From NCBI GenBank assembly GCA_029339505.1, contig JAQISU010000081.1:17522001-17586000 (forward strand): a DNA stretch of 64,000 nucleotides, read 5' to 3'. The position numbers and the translations under genes were made by a program. Source of the DNA: Unio delphinus (Eukaryota; Mollusca; Bivalvia; Unionida; Unionidae). Every line of letters starts with the position of its first letter. Within the stretch, counting starts at the first letter, position 1. Positions 49,430 through 60,767 of this stretch are shown here, piece after piece. A model generated the notes under the pieces. That model saw only the letters and a list, made by a program, of their open reading frames with translations, was not told where the DNA came from and ran no database searches.

Positions 49430-50379
49430 TAGGGTTGTGAAACGAAAATCGGAAATCCGATTATCGGTTTTGAAAACGATTATCGGTTTTTGTTTTTACA
49501 AAACGATAATCGAATTCAATATTCTTTACCATTTTTGTAGTGAAAATTTTAAAAAATGCCAGAAAAAAATTCATTCATGCATTTGTTCAGTGTTTACATT
49601 TTAATACAATATGGTCAGCAGATAAGAAGGTGTGTGTTTAAAATTTGTGAGCGCTCCATGCAGCGTGTTTGTAAATGAATACATTTATTGTTGAAGGATG
49701 TCAATAGTTAGTCGACCGACCAGTCGCTAAGTTCTTTGATGTCCGAAATTGACAACAGTAGACTATTAATAGCTACAGTCTCTGTTGTTGAGGACTGGTC
49801 TCTGCTGGTTGTGTCTTTTCAAGTTTACAAATATGGCTGGTCATATAAATGAATCTGATGTATGGGAAAACTTTGAAAAAATTTCATCAAGCATGGCTCA
49901 CTGTAAACTATGTTCACAACAAATATGTCGGAGTGGTGGTACTACTACTGGATTGCATGCACATTTGCGTAGCAAACATCCCAGAATTGCATCTCCTTCA
50001 AATGTTCAGCCGCGATTAACAACATTTATTGGAACACAAAGAAACTGTCCTGATAGTCATCAAGAAAAAGTTACTTCTGCTGTAGCTAAGTTTGTCGCTG
50101 AAAACATGCTACCAATTTTGATTGTTGAATCCAATTCCTTCCATGATTTGATGGCTTTGGTGGAGCCACAATATCGTCCTCCATGCCGTCAGACGATGCG
50201 CGTCTATACGTTATGGTATGTAATGAATATCTTTTATTCGCAAGAGGCATTCACTAACTTGCATTATAAGAATATATTTCTTGTAATTTCAATGTAGGAC
50301 AAAAACCGATAATTGGTTTAAAATCGGATTTCTACAAACGATAATCGGTTTTGGAAAAATAACGATATTAACATCCCTA
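49430..50379 (+). mobile_element. hAT element with BED-finger frame, 950 bp, perfect 8-bp TSD
   Basis: It starts TAGGGTTGTGAAACG and ends AACATCCCTA. The octamer AATCAAAT is identical at 49422-49429 and 50380-50387. Several copies of an ATCGGTTTT/CCGATTATCG motif lie at both ends, the kind of subterminal repeat to which hAT transposases bind. Inside is a plus-strand frame for a BED zinc finger and little else, so the element probably arose by internal deletion of an autonomous hAT. Confidence 0.93.
49833..50297 (+). pseudogene. truncated hAT transposase, BED zinc-finger N-terminus
   Basis: From the Met at 49833 the frame runs about 155 codons. Residues about 8-50 read SDVWENFEKISSSMAHCKLC then a Ser/Gly/Thr loop and THLH-like GLHAHLRSKHP. 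This is a complete BED finger (C-x2-C ... H-x4-H) as in ZBED-type hAT transposases. Next comes KFVAENMLPILIVES and FHDLMALVEPQYRPPCRQT, the usual segment ahead of the catalytic domain. The frame stops where the catalytic core should begin. It might still produce a DNA-binding peptide, but no splice partner is visible and it lies antisense inside an EIF3B intron. Confidence 0.75.
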
Positions 50380-51650
50380 AATCAAATACAGATGAACTAA
50401 TTGTATGGATTTTTCTGTAACAATCATTTTCCCATAGTTTTTGCGTTTATTCTGCAAGTTCATATTTTAAGGGTCATTTTTAAAAATTTAAGGGTTGGTA
50501 GATCTGTCAACCATGGCTACCATCATAATATGATGATGGTTTGAGAAGTTTCTCACTACAAAGTTGCATGGGAAAAACAGACTGATTTTCTCTAACAAAA
50601 CTTGAAGTTTAACTTTTTAATATCAAATTCTAGGGCATATTATGACAAAAAGTTTCAAGGTTTCATGGATATTTTTACTAAAATACAATTTCATTTTCAT
50701 GCTAGGTTCTATTTAAGATTGGAGGAAGCAAGAACCCTGGTGACCCTTAAGCTTTTGTTCTGAATGCCGAATACCCTCAGTCAAATGACCACACCCACAC
50801 ATTGTGTGTGTGCATGGATGAACACTTGGTACATTCCAAAAAATGATGCTTCTCCAAAACTCCCTATAAGAATGCCATCGTTTACACTTGTTTCAAACAG
50901 GCAAACTTGCATTCCCAAAGGAACAAAGAAAGAACAGGGAAACAATGTTGCTGTGAATAATATAGTTACTAATTTTATCACATGATCAAACAAAAACAAA
51001 ATATAATAAATGATAAGAAGCTATATGACGAAATTATTATTTTTCTAGTAGATATCATAATGAAAAGAAACCAAATAGTAAACTGAGACCTTGTATTTTC
51101 TGGGAGTTATGCCTATGGACCTGGAAAGTCGAACGGCTAGTTGTAAGACACCAGTTATACTCTTATTCTCTTACTTAATAATTCAAGTGTTTCAAATTCT
51201 AAAATAATACCAAATAGCTTGAAAACAATTAACTGGTAACAAATTGTGAAAACAAAACTAAAATCACCAATAATTACATTAAAGCAGTAAACATTACACT
51301 ACATTTAATATTTACTATGCAACAATATAATAATGGATAGTTGGTCAAATGTGTAAACTCATGGAAGCCTGTTTGTTCAGTCACGAGTGAACGTTTAAAC
51401 TAGCTACAAATGGGTTAAGGGTCAACACCCAGTGGTATAATGAGGGTTAATATGTAACGGTTCCCTTTATCTATACAATACAGATGTTAGTGTCTATAGT
51501 ATGGATGGATTATAGAGGTAATGGATGGATTATAGAGGTAAATGTATTTGATGGAGAAAAATGACCGAGTGATCAAACACCATCCTTGGTTCCCACACAT
51601 ACATGGCCACAGATATGATATGTAACAGATGATTCAATTAAATTACTTAC
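50380..51650 (-). other. EIF3B intron, mostly unassigned
   Basis: GTTGGTAGATCTG near 50490 resembles a degraded end of the CAGACC element family. A short duplication (ATGGATTATAGAGGTAA, twice near 51500-51540) is present. Otherwise nothing is recognised. Confidence 0.45.
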
Positions 51651-51708
51651 AACATCATGATATGGCTTTGGTGCTGGGGGGTCCCATTCATCTGGAACAT
51701 TTTCATAT
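51651..51708 (-). CDS. EIF3B: EIF3B 58-nt exon, end of RRM and linker (3rd exon seen)
   Basis: An ATATTTTCAG acceptor precedes it and a GTAAGT donor follows. Its first base completes the Lys of FDK from the exon at 53076, and it leaves on a codon. It encodes YENVPDEWDPPAPKPYHDV, matching the eIF3b linker with the invariant DEWD and a Pro-rich stretch before GNLRYWL. In yeast and human this linker joins the RRM to the propeller. Confidence 0.95.
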
Positions 51709-53075
51709 CTGAAAATATTCAGAAAACAAGATATCCAAGTGATCGCGATCTCAGTGACCAAAACTAAGGTAATGTATGAAAGTAATTTCACTGTACAAAA
51801 TTGGTAAATCTTCTTACCCAACCAGTAAAATGTTGGAAATTGATGAAATTAATCCGAGTACTGGATTACTTTATTAAAATAGTGATGGATTCCAGAACTG
51901 TACAAGTGGAAAAGAAGGTTTTATGCCATAGAACAGATGTGCTATAAGAAAAATCGATACATATCTGATACAATTTTTTTTCTTCAACTATTAATACGTA
52001 CATGGTGTCCATGCTATTGTTTTATATAAATTTCCAGACTGAATTTAATTTTTTCAAGGTTAAAATATGACTATTGCTGAATGGAAGTAAAGAACATTTT
52101 GTATTATAAAACGAGTTTTCCTAATCTGAAAATGCTTTTTCTTTCAAGACTGTCCAAAATATGTATTTCAGAATAGACAATCATGTACAAAACCCAAAAA
52201 ATGAGTCACACAAAACAGTCTTGACTATACTCCTATAACTGGCATTTAAAGCCATTTCACTATACAGAATACAAATATACTTTACTTTGTTGAGATGCAT
52301 TATGATGCTACATGAAAACAATATAAGAAGCATATATTGTTTCCTTTCAAACCTTTGATTCTAAGAATTCTAGAGCAATATATATGCAATTGTACAAGAT
52401 AATAATTTCCTATCACAGTATGAAACCCCAATAAATGCAAAGTATCAGAATCTTATCTTGTAACAAAACAACTTTAACCCTGAATTATGTGTGCAAATAA
52501 AATCTCAGATTTTTCCACCAACCTAACCTTCTTAAAGTAATTTGGTTAAAAAATTGTCCATCATTTCAAGACATTTACAATAGGATTGATTTAAATTTTG
52601 ACAAAAGACCTTCAAAATTACATATAATTACATATAAACCAGTTCCCAAACCTGTACTGATACACAGACCTAATTAATATGTAAGAAAACTCACGATTAA
52701 TTCAGTTAAGATGCAAGTACATTATTGTTTCAGGCATCACGTTGTGGAGGAAAATTCCTAAGGGGTTCCGACTTTCATCAATATTTGCAAAGTTTAAGGA
52801 CTTTTCACGATCAGGAAACAGACCTTTTCCCCATTTCCCGGTAGCATGGGAATCCTGTATGTATTGGTAATTGTTTTACAATTTAAAATGTTCATGCTTT
52901 AGAGAAAAATGCATTACAATCAATCAGTTACTGCAACAAACTTCGCAATGTACACTACAACTGACTGCCAAGACCTAATCTTGTCTGATAAGCTCTCCTG
53001 ACACAACTCAAACGCGTGTTCCGATGGGATGATGCATATTTCAGCAAAAATAGATTTTTATGACTATTTACTTAC
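51709..53075 (-). other. EIF3B intron, no recognised element
   Basis: A 1367-bp AT-rich intron with no repeats or transposon ends recognised. Confidence 0.6.
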
Positions 53076-53195
53076 TTGTCAAAATCTGAAAGAAGATTGA
53101 CCGCAAATGTATGTGTCTTGTCCAATTTATATCCGTTGGTATTCAGCACTGCTTCTTGTGCATGGATTGGTGAGGTGTATTCCAGAAATATGTAA
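53076..53195 (-). CDS. EIF3B: EIF3B exon, RRM second half (2nd exon seen)
   Basis: A TCTGCTTCAG acceptor and GTAAGT donor bound this 120-nt exon. Its first base completes Gly, giving [19 protein letters not shown] then [20 protein letters not shown] and DK. With the end of the previous exon this forms an RNP1-like KGYIFLEY motif of the eIF3b RRM, followed by the conserved GYKLDK-HTF-VNL--DFDKY. In the known eIF3 structures this RRM contacts eIF3j and the 40S subunit. Confidence 0.97.
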
Positions 53196-55266
53196 CTGAA
53201 GCAGAAAGGGTTTCAGGTTACAATGGTTCTTTCAATTCCATCCAAACGAGTTAGACTATATAAAGGAAATTATAATTGATAATTCGTTTATATGGAATTT
53301 TACTTGCAACCATAGTTTACATATATTAAATCTTTCAGTCAGTTTACAAAAGATCATGTGCAAGGTGTTCTAGAACTGAAAATCTCAGAGGGGAAACAAT
53401 TTTAAGTAAAATGCATTTCTTTTATAATACTCACTAAATACTAAAATACCTCGGGAATACAAACACCACTAGGTTAAACCTTGAAGCTACAAATATAACA
53501 AATGGAGATATTTATTAATCAAAATGTGGAGAGAGTTACATCCCTTTAACCCTAAGAGAGGTTATCTCCAGTCCCCCATGGCATGTAAAGCAGCTTCAAA
53601 AAAATTTTAATATCTGGCAGTAGCAGATTCCAAAAAGGGAGATAAGGATCTAAGGCGAAAAGGAAAAAAACATGTCACCCTCTAATCCAAAGGTAGTCAT
53701 ATTGCCATGCCAAATCAGAAAATGCTTAATAACACAGGGAGGTAGGCTAGGGCTGTAGGTACCACCAAGTGTAAGTGAGCATTTAATAACGACAGATTTT
53801 GGAGTCATAAACTAAAGAAGTTAAATCTGAACTCCTACAGCATGGAATATCAGCTAGTGAACAGTTAATGCTCAAATACAATGATATGTTTCATCTGCTC
53901 TAATCTCTGGAACCTAAATTACCATGGGGTTAATTATCTATGCAGATAGAACCTATGCAGAGTTATAGACCATTCTCTATTTCAAAGATTAAAAAAATAC
54001 AGGACCTCCCCATTTGTAAAGGCTTTGTTCAGTTAAGGCCTATTTGTGGCAATAATGTCCTATGGGATAATTGCCATCTCCATGGAACTGTAGATAGTTA
54101 AAGTCAGACAACATTGCATGTATTTCTTGTATATGATATGACCAAATAATACTCCTGAGGTTTAAACACTGCCATGATGAAAAAGCACACAAGAGACGTT
54201 TAAACAACAACCTATTATGAGTGGAACAGATGCCTTCAATGTCCTGCTTCCCCTTTATGCTTCTAGATTAAGCAATTGTCTGCACCACTTGGCATGAGAA
54301 TTATTTGTTCTTTAGGTTTTGTTCAATACGATCCAGATGTAAGGGTTCAAAAGATCTTGTTTAGACTAGACTCCTGCCATTGACATTTAAGAAAATGAGG
54401 AAATGTTCCTCTTTTCCTTCGAGTTTCCGCCACCAGACTTAAATGTCCAGGCATTCAGATAAAAAAAATCAAGACATCACAAACAGATCCACCAGTGGAG
54501 ATCAGTGGGAACAGACATGGCTGAAAATCAAGGGATGAAGTGACCATTAATTTTGCATCAGTTTATTCCTTTGAAACAGCTAAAGGCAACACCTTACAAA
54601 ATCCCAAACAAGCACTTAGGTCTCGGGGGATTTGGTTCCCCAACCATGCTGAAATATATAACCACAATTGAGTTGTGGAATAAAAGGAGTGTCTCCTGCT
54701 AATAATGAACTGCTTTCTGTGTGGTTTTATTCCTAGGATATTTATTTGCAACAGATGGTCATGGGTGTGCCACACTTCACTGGCTTCATGGAACAATGGT
54801 AGGAGATAGTCACACCACTGTGGCTGCATACATACAAATCACTATATTCTGAGATTGGACCTGCAAGAGAACATCTGCAGTAAGGCAAGCGAGGTCTTTT
54901 AGAACATCACTAGCTGAAGGGATCCTGTACAATGGAGTGTTGATCTGTCCACTCGCAACTGGACTCTCAATGTGTCCAGTGGGTATCACAGAGATGTTAA
55001 GCAGTCTTCCACTTGCTGGAACACTTTTACAGGTCCATCCATAATGAACAGTATTATACATTTCCAGACCTGCATACACAGAGCTTCTCTTGTTTGATAA
55101 TAAAGATCAGATCAAATTGTGTTGTATAACGCTTAAAATCGGGGCCATCTTGTCTTCCATATTACAGTCAAGTTCCTTATGATAGGACAAGTTAGTGTGA
55201 TCCACAAAACCAGTCCCTAATTGCAAAACAAAAACTAGCAATCAGATGATTGAACAAGGCCTTTTG
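53196..55266 (-). other. EIF3B intron, no recognised element
   Basis: Non-coding. Two overlapping minus-strand open frames at 54563-55079 (about 88 codons each) resemble no family I recognise and have no splice context. Confidence 0.5.
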
Positions 55267-56325
55267 CATACATGCCAACCCCTGACGAGGAAAAAGCGTA
55301 TTTCAAGTGGCAAGAAAGAGGAAATCCAACTGTAACATGCAAAAATTTCAATGAACAATGATTTATTTGCCCCTCGTCTTTTAACATCCTTTAGTGCTTA
55401 GAGTTTTCATATGTAGCACTTTAAGCTTTAAACACATTGACTAAAATCCGTCTGAAGAGACTTTGAGTGCCAAATATTAAAACTCTTTCTACATGGCCTG
55501 TATGGGGCCCTGTGTGGCCGAGTGGTCTAAAGCGCTGTCCATTACGGATCACTGCCATCTCACCTCTGCCTGCGTGGGTTCAAGTATAAGATTAGACTAA
55601 TGTAGCTATGTGAGAAAGCTTGCCAGTAGCTTTTCGTGGGTAGGTGGTTCTTTCTGGGGGTTTTCCGGGTTCTTCCTCCACCATTAATACTGGCCTCCAT
55701 GTATGGCCTATATTGTGCTGAAAAATGGCGTTAAACCATAAAAAACAAAAAAAAACATGGCCTGTAAGAGACGTAACATGATGTGCTTTCATATCTTCAT
55801 ACTTGGAGGATTGTTAATTTTTTGTTTTGTTTTATTTATTTTTTTCTAATCCATCTGTAAAATTATTTGAATGGAGGTATTTTTGCTCTCATATATGCAT
55901 TGACTAAAATAAAAATACTTTTTAGCACCAAATACATTTAGATTGGTTCTGCACTAAATATGAATTAGAACAAAGAATCGGCACATAAAGAAAGCCATAC
56001 AACTGCTGCAAATAGAATACAGTGTTGAAAGTTTTAAAGTAGAACCAATAGGATAGTTGCTATAATAGAACATGATACTGTTACGCAAGTGCATGCAAGC
56101 CCATGGACAAGCATACTCTTATACTGTAGTTATGAAGAAGCTGTCTTTTCTAAAATATAGGGTGTGGGATTAATGTAATGTTAAAAAAAAAACACAAGAA
56201 AACAAATGTTTAAATTTTTTAATGTGGATATATCGAAAGTGTAATCCATCTACATTTACATATAAGGTGTAATTTAGTGAAAAAGGTGTAATGATTATGC
56301 CAAAAGCATATGGTTGGCATGTATG
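55267..56325. mobile_element. CATAC-family TIR element, copy 2, with nested SINE
   Basis: It starts CATACATGCCAACCCC and ends GGTTGGCATGTATG, nearly perfect inverted repeats. The flanking hexamers CTTTTG (left) and CTATTG (right) differ at one base and may be a 6-bp target duplication. Removing the SINE and its 12-bp duplication leaves about 795 bp, the same length as copy 3 without Tigger. No transposase frame. Confidence 0.85.
55503..55754 (+). mobile_element. tRNA-derived SINE, family A, full length with perfect 12-bp TSD
   Basis: The 5' end is tRNA-like: GGCCGAGTGGTCTAAAGCGC (A-box region) and GTGGGTTCAAGTATAAG (a weak B box). The shared body (TTTCCGGGTTCTTCCTCCACC region, GCTGAAAAATGGCGTTAAACC) follows, ending in an A-rich tail. 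ACATGGCCTGTA is repeated exactly at 55491-55502 and 55755-55766. This copy gives the best boundaries of the family. The B box is altered compared with the copy at 7821, so it may be transcriptionally weak. Confidence 0.93.
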
Positions 56326-58084
56326 CTATTGGTAGTGTAGAAAAAAAACTATCTGTTTCAGGCAGTGAAGCTGAAGCCAGCTGTACAGCTCTTACTCATA
56401 ACAGCAACACCTTGTTATTGCACACTACTGAATGTAAGACGATACTACTATTGACCCAATGAACAAAATCATGTAAATGAATAACAATGTGTTCAAAGAA
56501 AACAAGATAAAACAGAGTGATCTTAAAATTTCAAAACCCATTTAACAGACTGATAGTGCCTACCATGTATGGCTTGTGCTTTATGCTATTCTTAATATCA
56601 TGATTTTCAATTAACGTGTTTAAATTTAAATAAACTTACAAGGCTTGACTGAAATTTAACAAGTACAGACTTCAATTTCCACATGCCCAAAACTTCTCCT
56701 TTTCTAATATTGTCACAGTGTTGCAATAGCTATAATTTGAATATAAATTTAACAAGGTTCAAAGGGGTTTGAAAGCAATGCAAATGGCGTTAGTCTTCAT
56801 CACTACACTCCTTAGGGACTGGACGGTCCTGCTGGAAGTTATTTTTTATTTGGACATACATAAATGTCTAGTTTGCAGTATGAGCAAAGTATGAATAGCC
56901 CCATGATCCTTTTTTTTTTGCTGGAATGCTTCAACCAAGAATTATGAAATTTATTTTTCCTGGACTGTACTGAAGTTAACTGCTTCTTAAATCGGCTGAT
57001 TGTGGCTTGCATTCTATTTGGTATGCACAAAAACCCCGTTTCAAAGAAACATTGCCACTGTGCACAAACTTTTAAAAAATGTACATATGGTTTAAACATT
57101 CTCATTCCAAGCAATATGTAGTGACTTGTTCTTGTACACATATCTAGAGCTTGTCGATTACCTACAACAGGTGGTTCCACTTATTGATCCTACCTATGCA
57201 AATTAGTACAATAGGCTCACCCACTGCAGCCTTCAAACAATTCTCACTAGCTATTGTCAACCATTTAAGTAATAGTGAAATGGTGGTTTATACCTGACCT
57301 TTTTGCCTCTAATTGCTGCTATTTAAACTGTCCAATGGAAAGGTTTCCCATCAGTTCCAATCACGGCTGTTTACTGTTTATACACGCTTCATGTGACAGA
57401 CATTTACTGAAAGTGTTGTTCTTTTTCTTTCTTTTGTGAAGATTACTGAAAATTGTGTTTTATCGAAACACGATTGTGTCTGGGCTTGGGAGCACAAAAT
57501 TTCATTTTTCTGTATGACACACCATTCTTCAATTTCAGAGAGGACAGTAGTGATCTGATTTTGATTCCTGCACATTATGGCAGTTTTGTCATCTTGAAAA
57601 TACATCTACAAATTTCCTTAGTTGGATCAAAAATAATGAAAATGAATGGCATCGAACACATGCATGTATACTGATTAGTGTTCACGCTATTTAGGAATTT
57701 ATATTGCTTGCACTAAACCATATTGTATCCCACTTATGTACAAGTAAACCAAAGGCAGTATTTATACAGGTGAAGCCAGTCAGGTGTTGCATTGTAAGTC
57801 ATGGAGTGGATGTGATTGGTCCACTGGTCTTTCATTAAAAACAATTACCTATTACAGCATGGTTCCAGGTACAAATAACTATTTACTATCTATAGAAAAC
57901 ACACCTGTATGTATCAAATTACAAACACAAAATTTAAACCATGTGCAAACAATGTATATGACATGTGCTAGGCCAGGTTCTTAATAACCAGTACTGTAAT
58001 AGAACTATCACTTTAACTATAAAATATGCTAATATAAATCAAAAGGTAAATAAAGATGGTGCAAAATTACAAGGACTATCATAC
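56326..58084 (-). other. EIF3B intron, no supported element
   Basis: A minus-strand frame at 57605-57378 contains YFQDDKTAIMCRN, which loosely resembles the catalytic box of a LINE reverse transcriptase, but there is no supporting context. I see nothing else. Confidence 0.4.
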
Positions 58085-58277
58085 CCTTTCGTCTTCTCAT
58101 CTTCCATGGGATAATGCTCTGTGATAATTTTACCAAACTTCTCAAATATTTTCTTGATCACATTCTGAAGCTTTGCAACTCGATCTGGTCCAACTACTGG
58201 AACATTATCCACCACAACAACATTGTCTATGCCATCTGTCTCTTTTGGTCTTTGTTTTAGTAGATCTCCGAGAAGCT
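58085..58277 (-). CDS. EIF3B: EIF3B exon, acidic N-terminal end and RRM first half (1st exon seen)
   Basis: A CTCTTTGCAG acceptor precedes this 193-nt exon. Its first two bases need one base from an upstream exon, and it leaves in phase 2 at GTATGA. It encodes [40 protein letters not shown] and [20 protein letters not shown] then KTKG. The VVVVDNVP is the RNP2 strand of the eIF3b RRM, and VVDNVP-VGPDR--KL-NVI-KIF-KFGKI is a family signature. The Met codon MHVHKRLF just upstream is intronic, so the true start lies in an exon right of the window or was missed between 58.3 and 64 kb. Confidence 0.97.
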
Positions 58278-58580
58278 CTGCAAAGAGTGCGCAAAATAAC
58301 CGTTTATGAACATGCACATAATGTTCAACATTAACCTGTTATTGAGCAAGTGAACACCAACAATTTGCAACATACCATTTATACTCGCTTACATGTTGAA
58401 TCAACCACACAATACCTGGTCCTTTTATGGCTACAGAAACCAATTTGTATTAAGGGATAACTTGTCCTCAGTAAAATAATCAAGCCCACATGGAGGATGG
58501 AAGGATAGGAAAATAATGACCAACAAAATGTAAAACATTTTTATAGCCATGTTTACAGCTTCCTGTAGTTGTAGTTGATA
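58278..58580 (-). other. EIF3B intron, short unassigned stretch
   Basis: About 300 bp of non-coding sequence upstream (sense) of the first exon seen. Nothing recognised. Confidence 0.5.
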
Positions 58581-58819
58581 TGGGTTTTACAAAATTTTCA
58601 GCACAAGATAGGCTATATATGGCGAACAGTATTAATGGTTGAGGAAGAGTCTGGAAAACTCAGGAAAGAACCACCGACCCACTAGAAGCTAATGACAAGC
58701 CTTCTCACATACCCACAATGGCTGAATCTGAGACTCAAACCCCCCACCCCAACAGACAAGTGAGATGGCAGTGATCCATAATGGAGATTGCTTTAGACCA
58801 CTTGGCCACTCAGGGCCCT
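58581..58819 (-). mobile_element. tRNA-derived SINE, family A (minus orientation)
   Basis: It has the same body and head as the other family A copies: on the plus strand TTCAGCACAAGATAGGCTAT, then TTCTCACATACCCACAATGG, then the head GACCACTTGGCCACTCAGGG. The flanks AGCTTCCTGT and AGTTTCCTGT form an imperfect 10-bp duplication. Confidence 0.8.
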
Positions 58820-58985
58820 GCAGTTTCCTGTCATGGTGTCTTTGATTTTTCCATTCCAGACCCAAGACTTTATATACATTTTTTATCAGCCAAAAATGTC
58901 ACCAAAAATATTGCCAGGTGGTATATATTGTGGCTAATAAAGGAGAAATAAATCAAAATTTGTGAAGCATGACCTGCTAGAACTA
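58820..58985 (+). repeat. dispersed repeat shared with 63800-63965
   Basis: TTCCTGTCATGGTG(T/C)CTTTGATTTT, then ATATCAGCCAAAA and CACCAGATGGTATAT-like blocks, recur in the same orientation at both sites with moderate divergence. The copies flank the hAT relic and nested stack. They may belong to one larger old element, but no termini are clear. Confidence 0.6.
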
Positions 58986-59049
58986 GTACATCTTGAGACC
59001 ACATACTTGCTAGGTTGTCATAAAATCACTGAATTGCACAGTGACAGAA

Positions 59050-59172
59050 GCCTGTACAATTCTGCCTCAAGAGTACAGAGATGTATTGCCAGACATTGCA
59101 GTCCTATCTGAAATTGTGTTAGTGTCACCAGAGACATCCGCAGCATGCGAGAGATGCTTCAGTATGTAGAAA
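59050..59172 (+). pseudogene. hAT transposase C-terminal dimerisation relic
   Basis: The plus strand reads QEYRDVLPDIAVLSEIVLVS then PETSAACERCFSM and a TAG. The pattern P-D-IA-L-EIVL-(I/V)P-(T/S)SA-CER-FS-M is the C-terminal dimerisation motif of hAT transposases. Only about 40 residues remain. It abuts the CATAC element at 59192 but its frame ends before that element's terminus, so the two need not be related. Confidence 0.65.
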
Positions 59173-60370
59173 ACTGGGCTTGAAACTAACACATACATGC
59201 CAACCCCTGACAAGGAAACTAATCCAAAGTGGTCAAAATGCGGAATCCAGGCAGAAAAAGCATAATCCCCATATAACATGCTAAAATTACAATAAAAACA
59301 ATTATTTATTTGCCTCTGTTGTCTTTTAACATCCTTTATTGGTTCATGTTTCCATATGATGCACTTTTAGCTTTACACACATCGACTAGAAACTTTTAGC
59401 ACCAAATATTATAATCCTTTCTACACTGCCTGAAATAGATGTCACGTTATGCTGCATTCATGTCGCCATATTTAGAAGATTGTTATTTTACATTTCACTT
59501 TTTTTTTCAATTTTCTTATCCATCTGTGAAATATTTGTGCCGACTAAAATAAAATATACTTTTTTGCACCAAATACCCATAGACTGGTTCTGCAGTAAAT
59601 ATGAAATTAGAACAAAGAATATGCACGCAAAGATTAAATGTGTTGTCTCCTCAATAAGCCATACAGATGCTATAAATAGAACTTGAGGTCGAAAATTTGA
59701 AAGTAGAACAAGGTTAGCTATAAATAGAACATGATACTACAGTCCGACCTGTTTATATTGACACCCTCGGGACCGAGGAAATATTGTCGAGATAAGTGTT
59801 GGGGGGAGGTGTCTACAAAAAAGATGCAAGTTAAATTCTTCAGTAAGGGGTGACTGGTCATCAGTGAGTAGTATTTACACTTTGAAAAAAAAAACTAAAT
59901 TTTTAGTATGTGAAGACAAATCCAGAGTGAAATACACTTGTATATTGACAAATTACAATTTGGTTACCTTTGTGTAATAAAGTCCACAATAAAAAATTGC
60001 ATCTGTCAAATCCTGATATAAAAAACATGACGAGATTCAATGTCGACATTAGCACATGTTTGTCAAGTTATTTGCATACTTCAAGTACATGTACTTAAAT
60101 CAGCTAGATTTCGGTCAGTCTGTTATTGAGGCTACCAAGGGGACGGAGCTTTTCACGGGGAAATGAAAACCTGTCAACGACGTTTGTTTAAACAGTACAT
60201 GTATTTATTTATATACAAGTCATCGTGAAAAGTACATCAAAGAGAACAAGAGATATGTGGCTGATATGATTAATGGAGGAATAATATTGTATTAATTGAC
60301 TAAAAAAACGTATTAAAAAAATTATTCTTACAATACAATATTACATGTATAACAAGTGGTATACATTTAA

Positions 60371-60588
60371 CCCTTTGAACCCGACAGGCAGGTTTACCGG
60401 CCTTTAGTAACGGTGTATATACCCGAAAGGCCGGTATACCGGCCTAGCTATCTACCGTCATAACCCGACAGGCCGGTATACAGGCCTGTATTATGTGCAA
60501 AATTTTACTTTTTATAAAATTTTCAAAAATTGCCGGGGGAGGCCCGGGTTATTGTGCCGAAATATGGGGGAGATTAGGGTTCAAAGGC
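60371..60588. mobile_element. 218-bp TTAA-flanked MITE with palindromes, nested in Tigger
   Basis: It starts CCCTTTGAACCCGAC and ends GGGTTCAAAGGC, with TTAA at 60367-60370 and 60589-60592. The interior holds variants of an inverted motif. AGGCCGGTATACCGGCCT at 60428-60445 is a perfect 18-bp palindrome, and CAGGCCGGTATACAGGCCTG at 60469-60488 is an imperfect one. A TTAA duplication and short inverted repeats fit a piggyBac- or Kolobok-mobilised MITE. It is GC-richer than its surroundings. Confidence 0.85.
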
Positions 60589-60767
60589 TTAAAATACGTC
60601 TCAGAGATAGCAGTTCAAAATACAAGTAAATGTAGTTGAAATTATTGTCTATAACATAATCAATGCAAAAAATTACAATAAAATTTAATTTAATTTAAAT
60701 AATTAAAATTAAATGTTTGCACAACAAGTGGGCATGGAAGATACTGGGAGTACATGCAATCTGAACT

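Noticed and set aside
54563..55079. gene encoded by two ~88-codon minus-strand frames
   Set aside because: No similarity recognised, the two frames differ, and no plausible splice sites join them or connect with EIF3B phases.
55503..55590. tRNA-Leu or tRNA-Ser gene
   Set aside because: It is the head of a SINE with a 12-bp target duplication, and the B box is degraded.
57378..57605. LINE reverse transcriptase fragment (YFQDD motif)
   Set aside because: A single short motif, without other reverse transcriptase blocks or neighbouring relics; too weak to support.
58278..58317. EIF3B start codon at 58317 (Met of MHVHKRLF)
   Set aside because: It lies upstream of a good CTCTTTGCAG acceptor and its translation does not resemble the acidic eIF3b N-terminus, so it is intronic.
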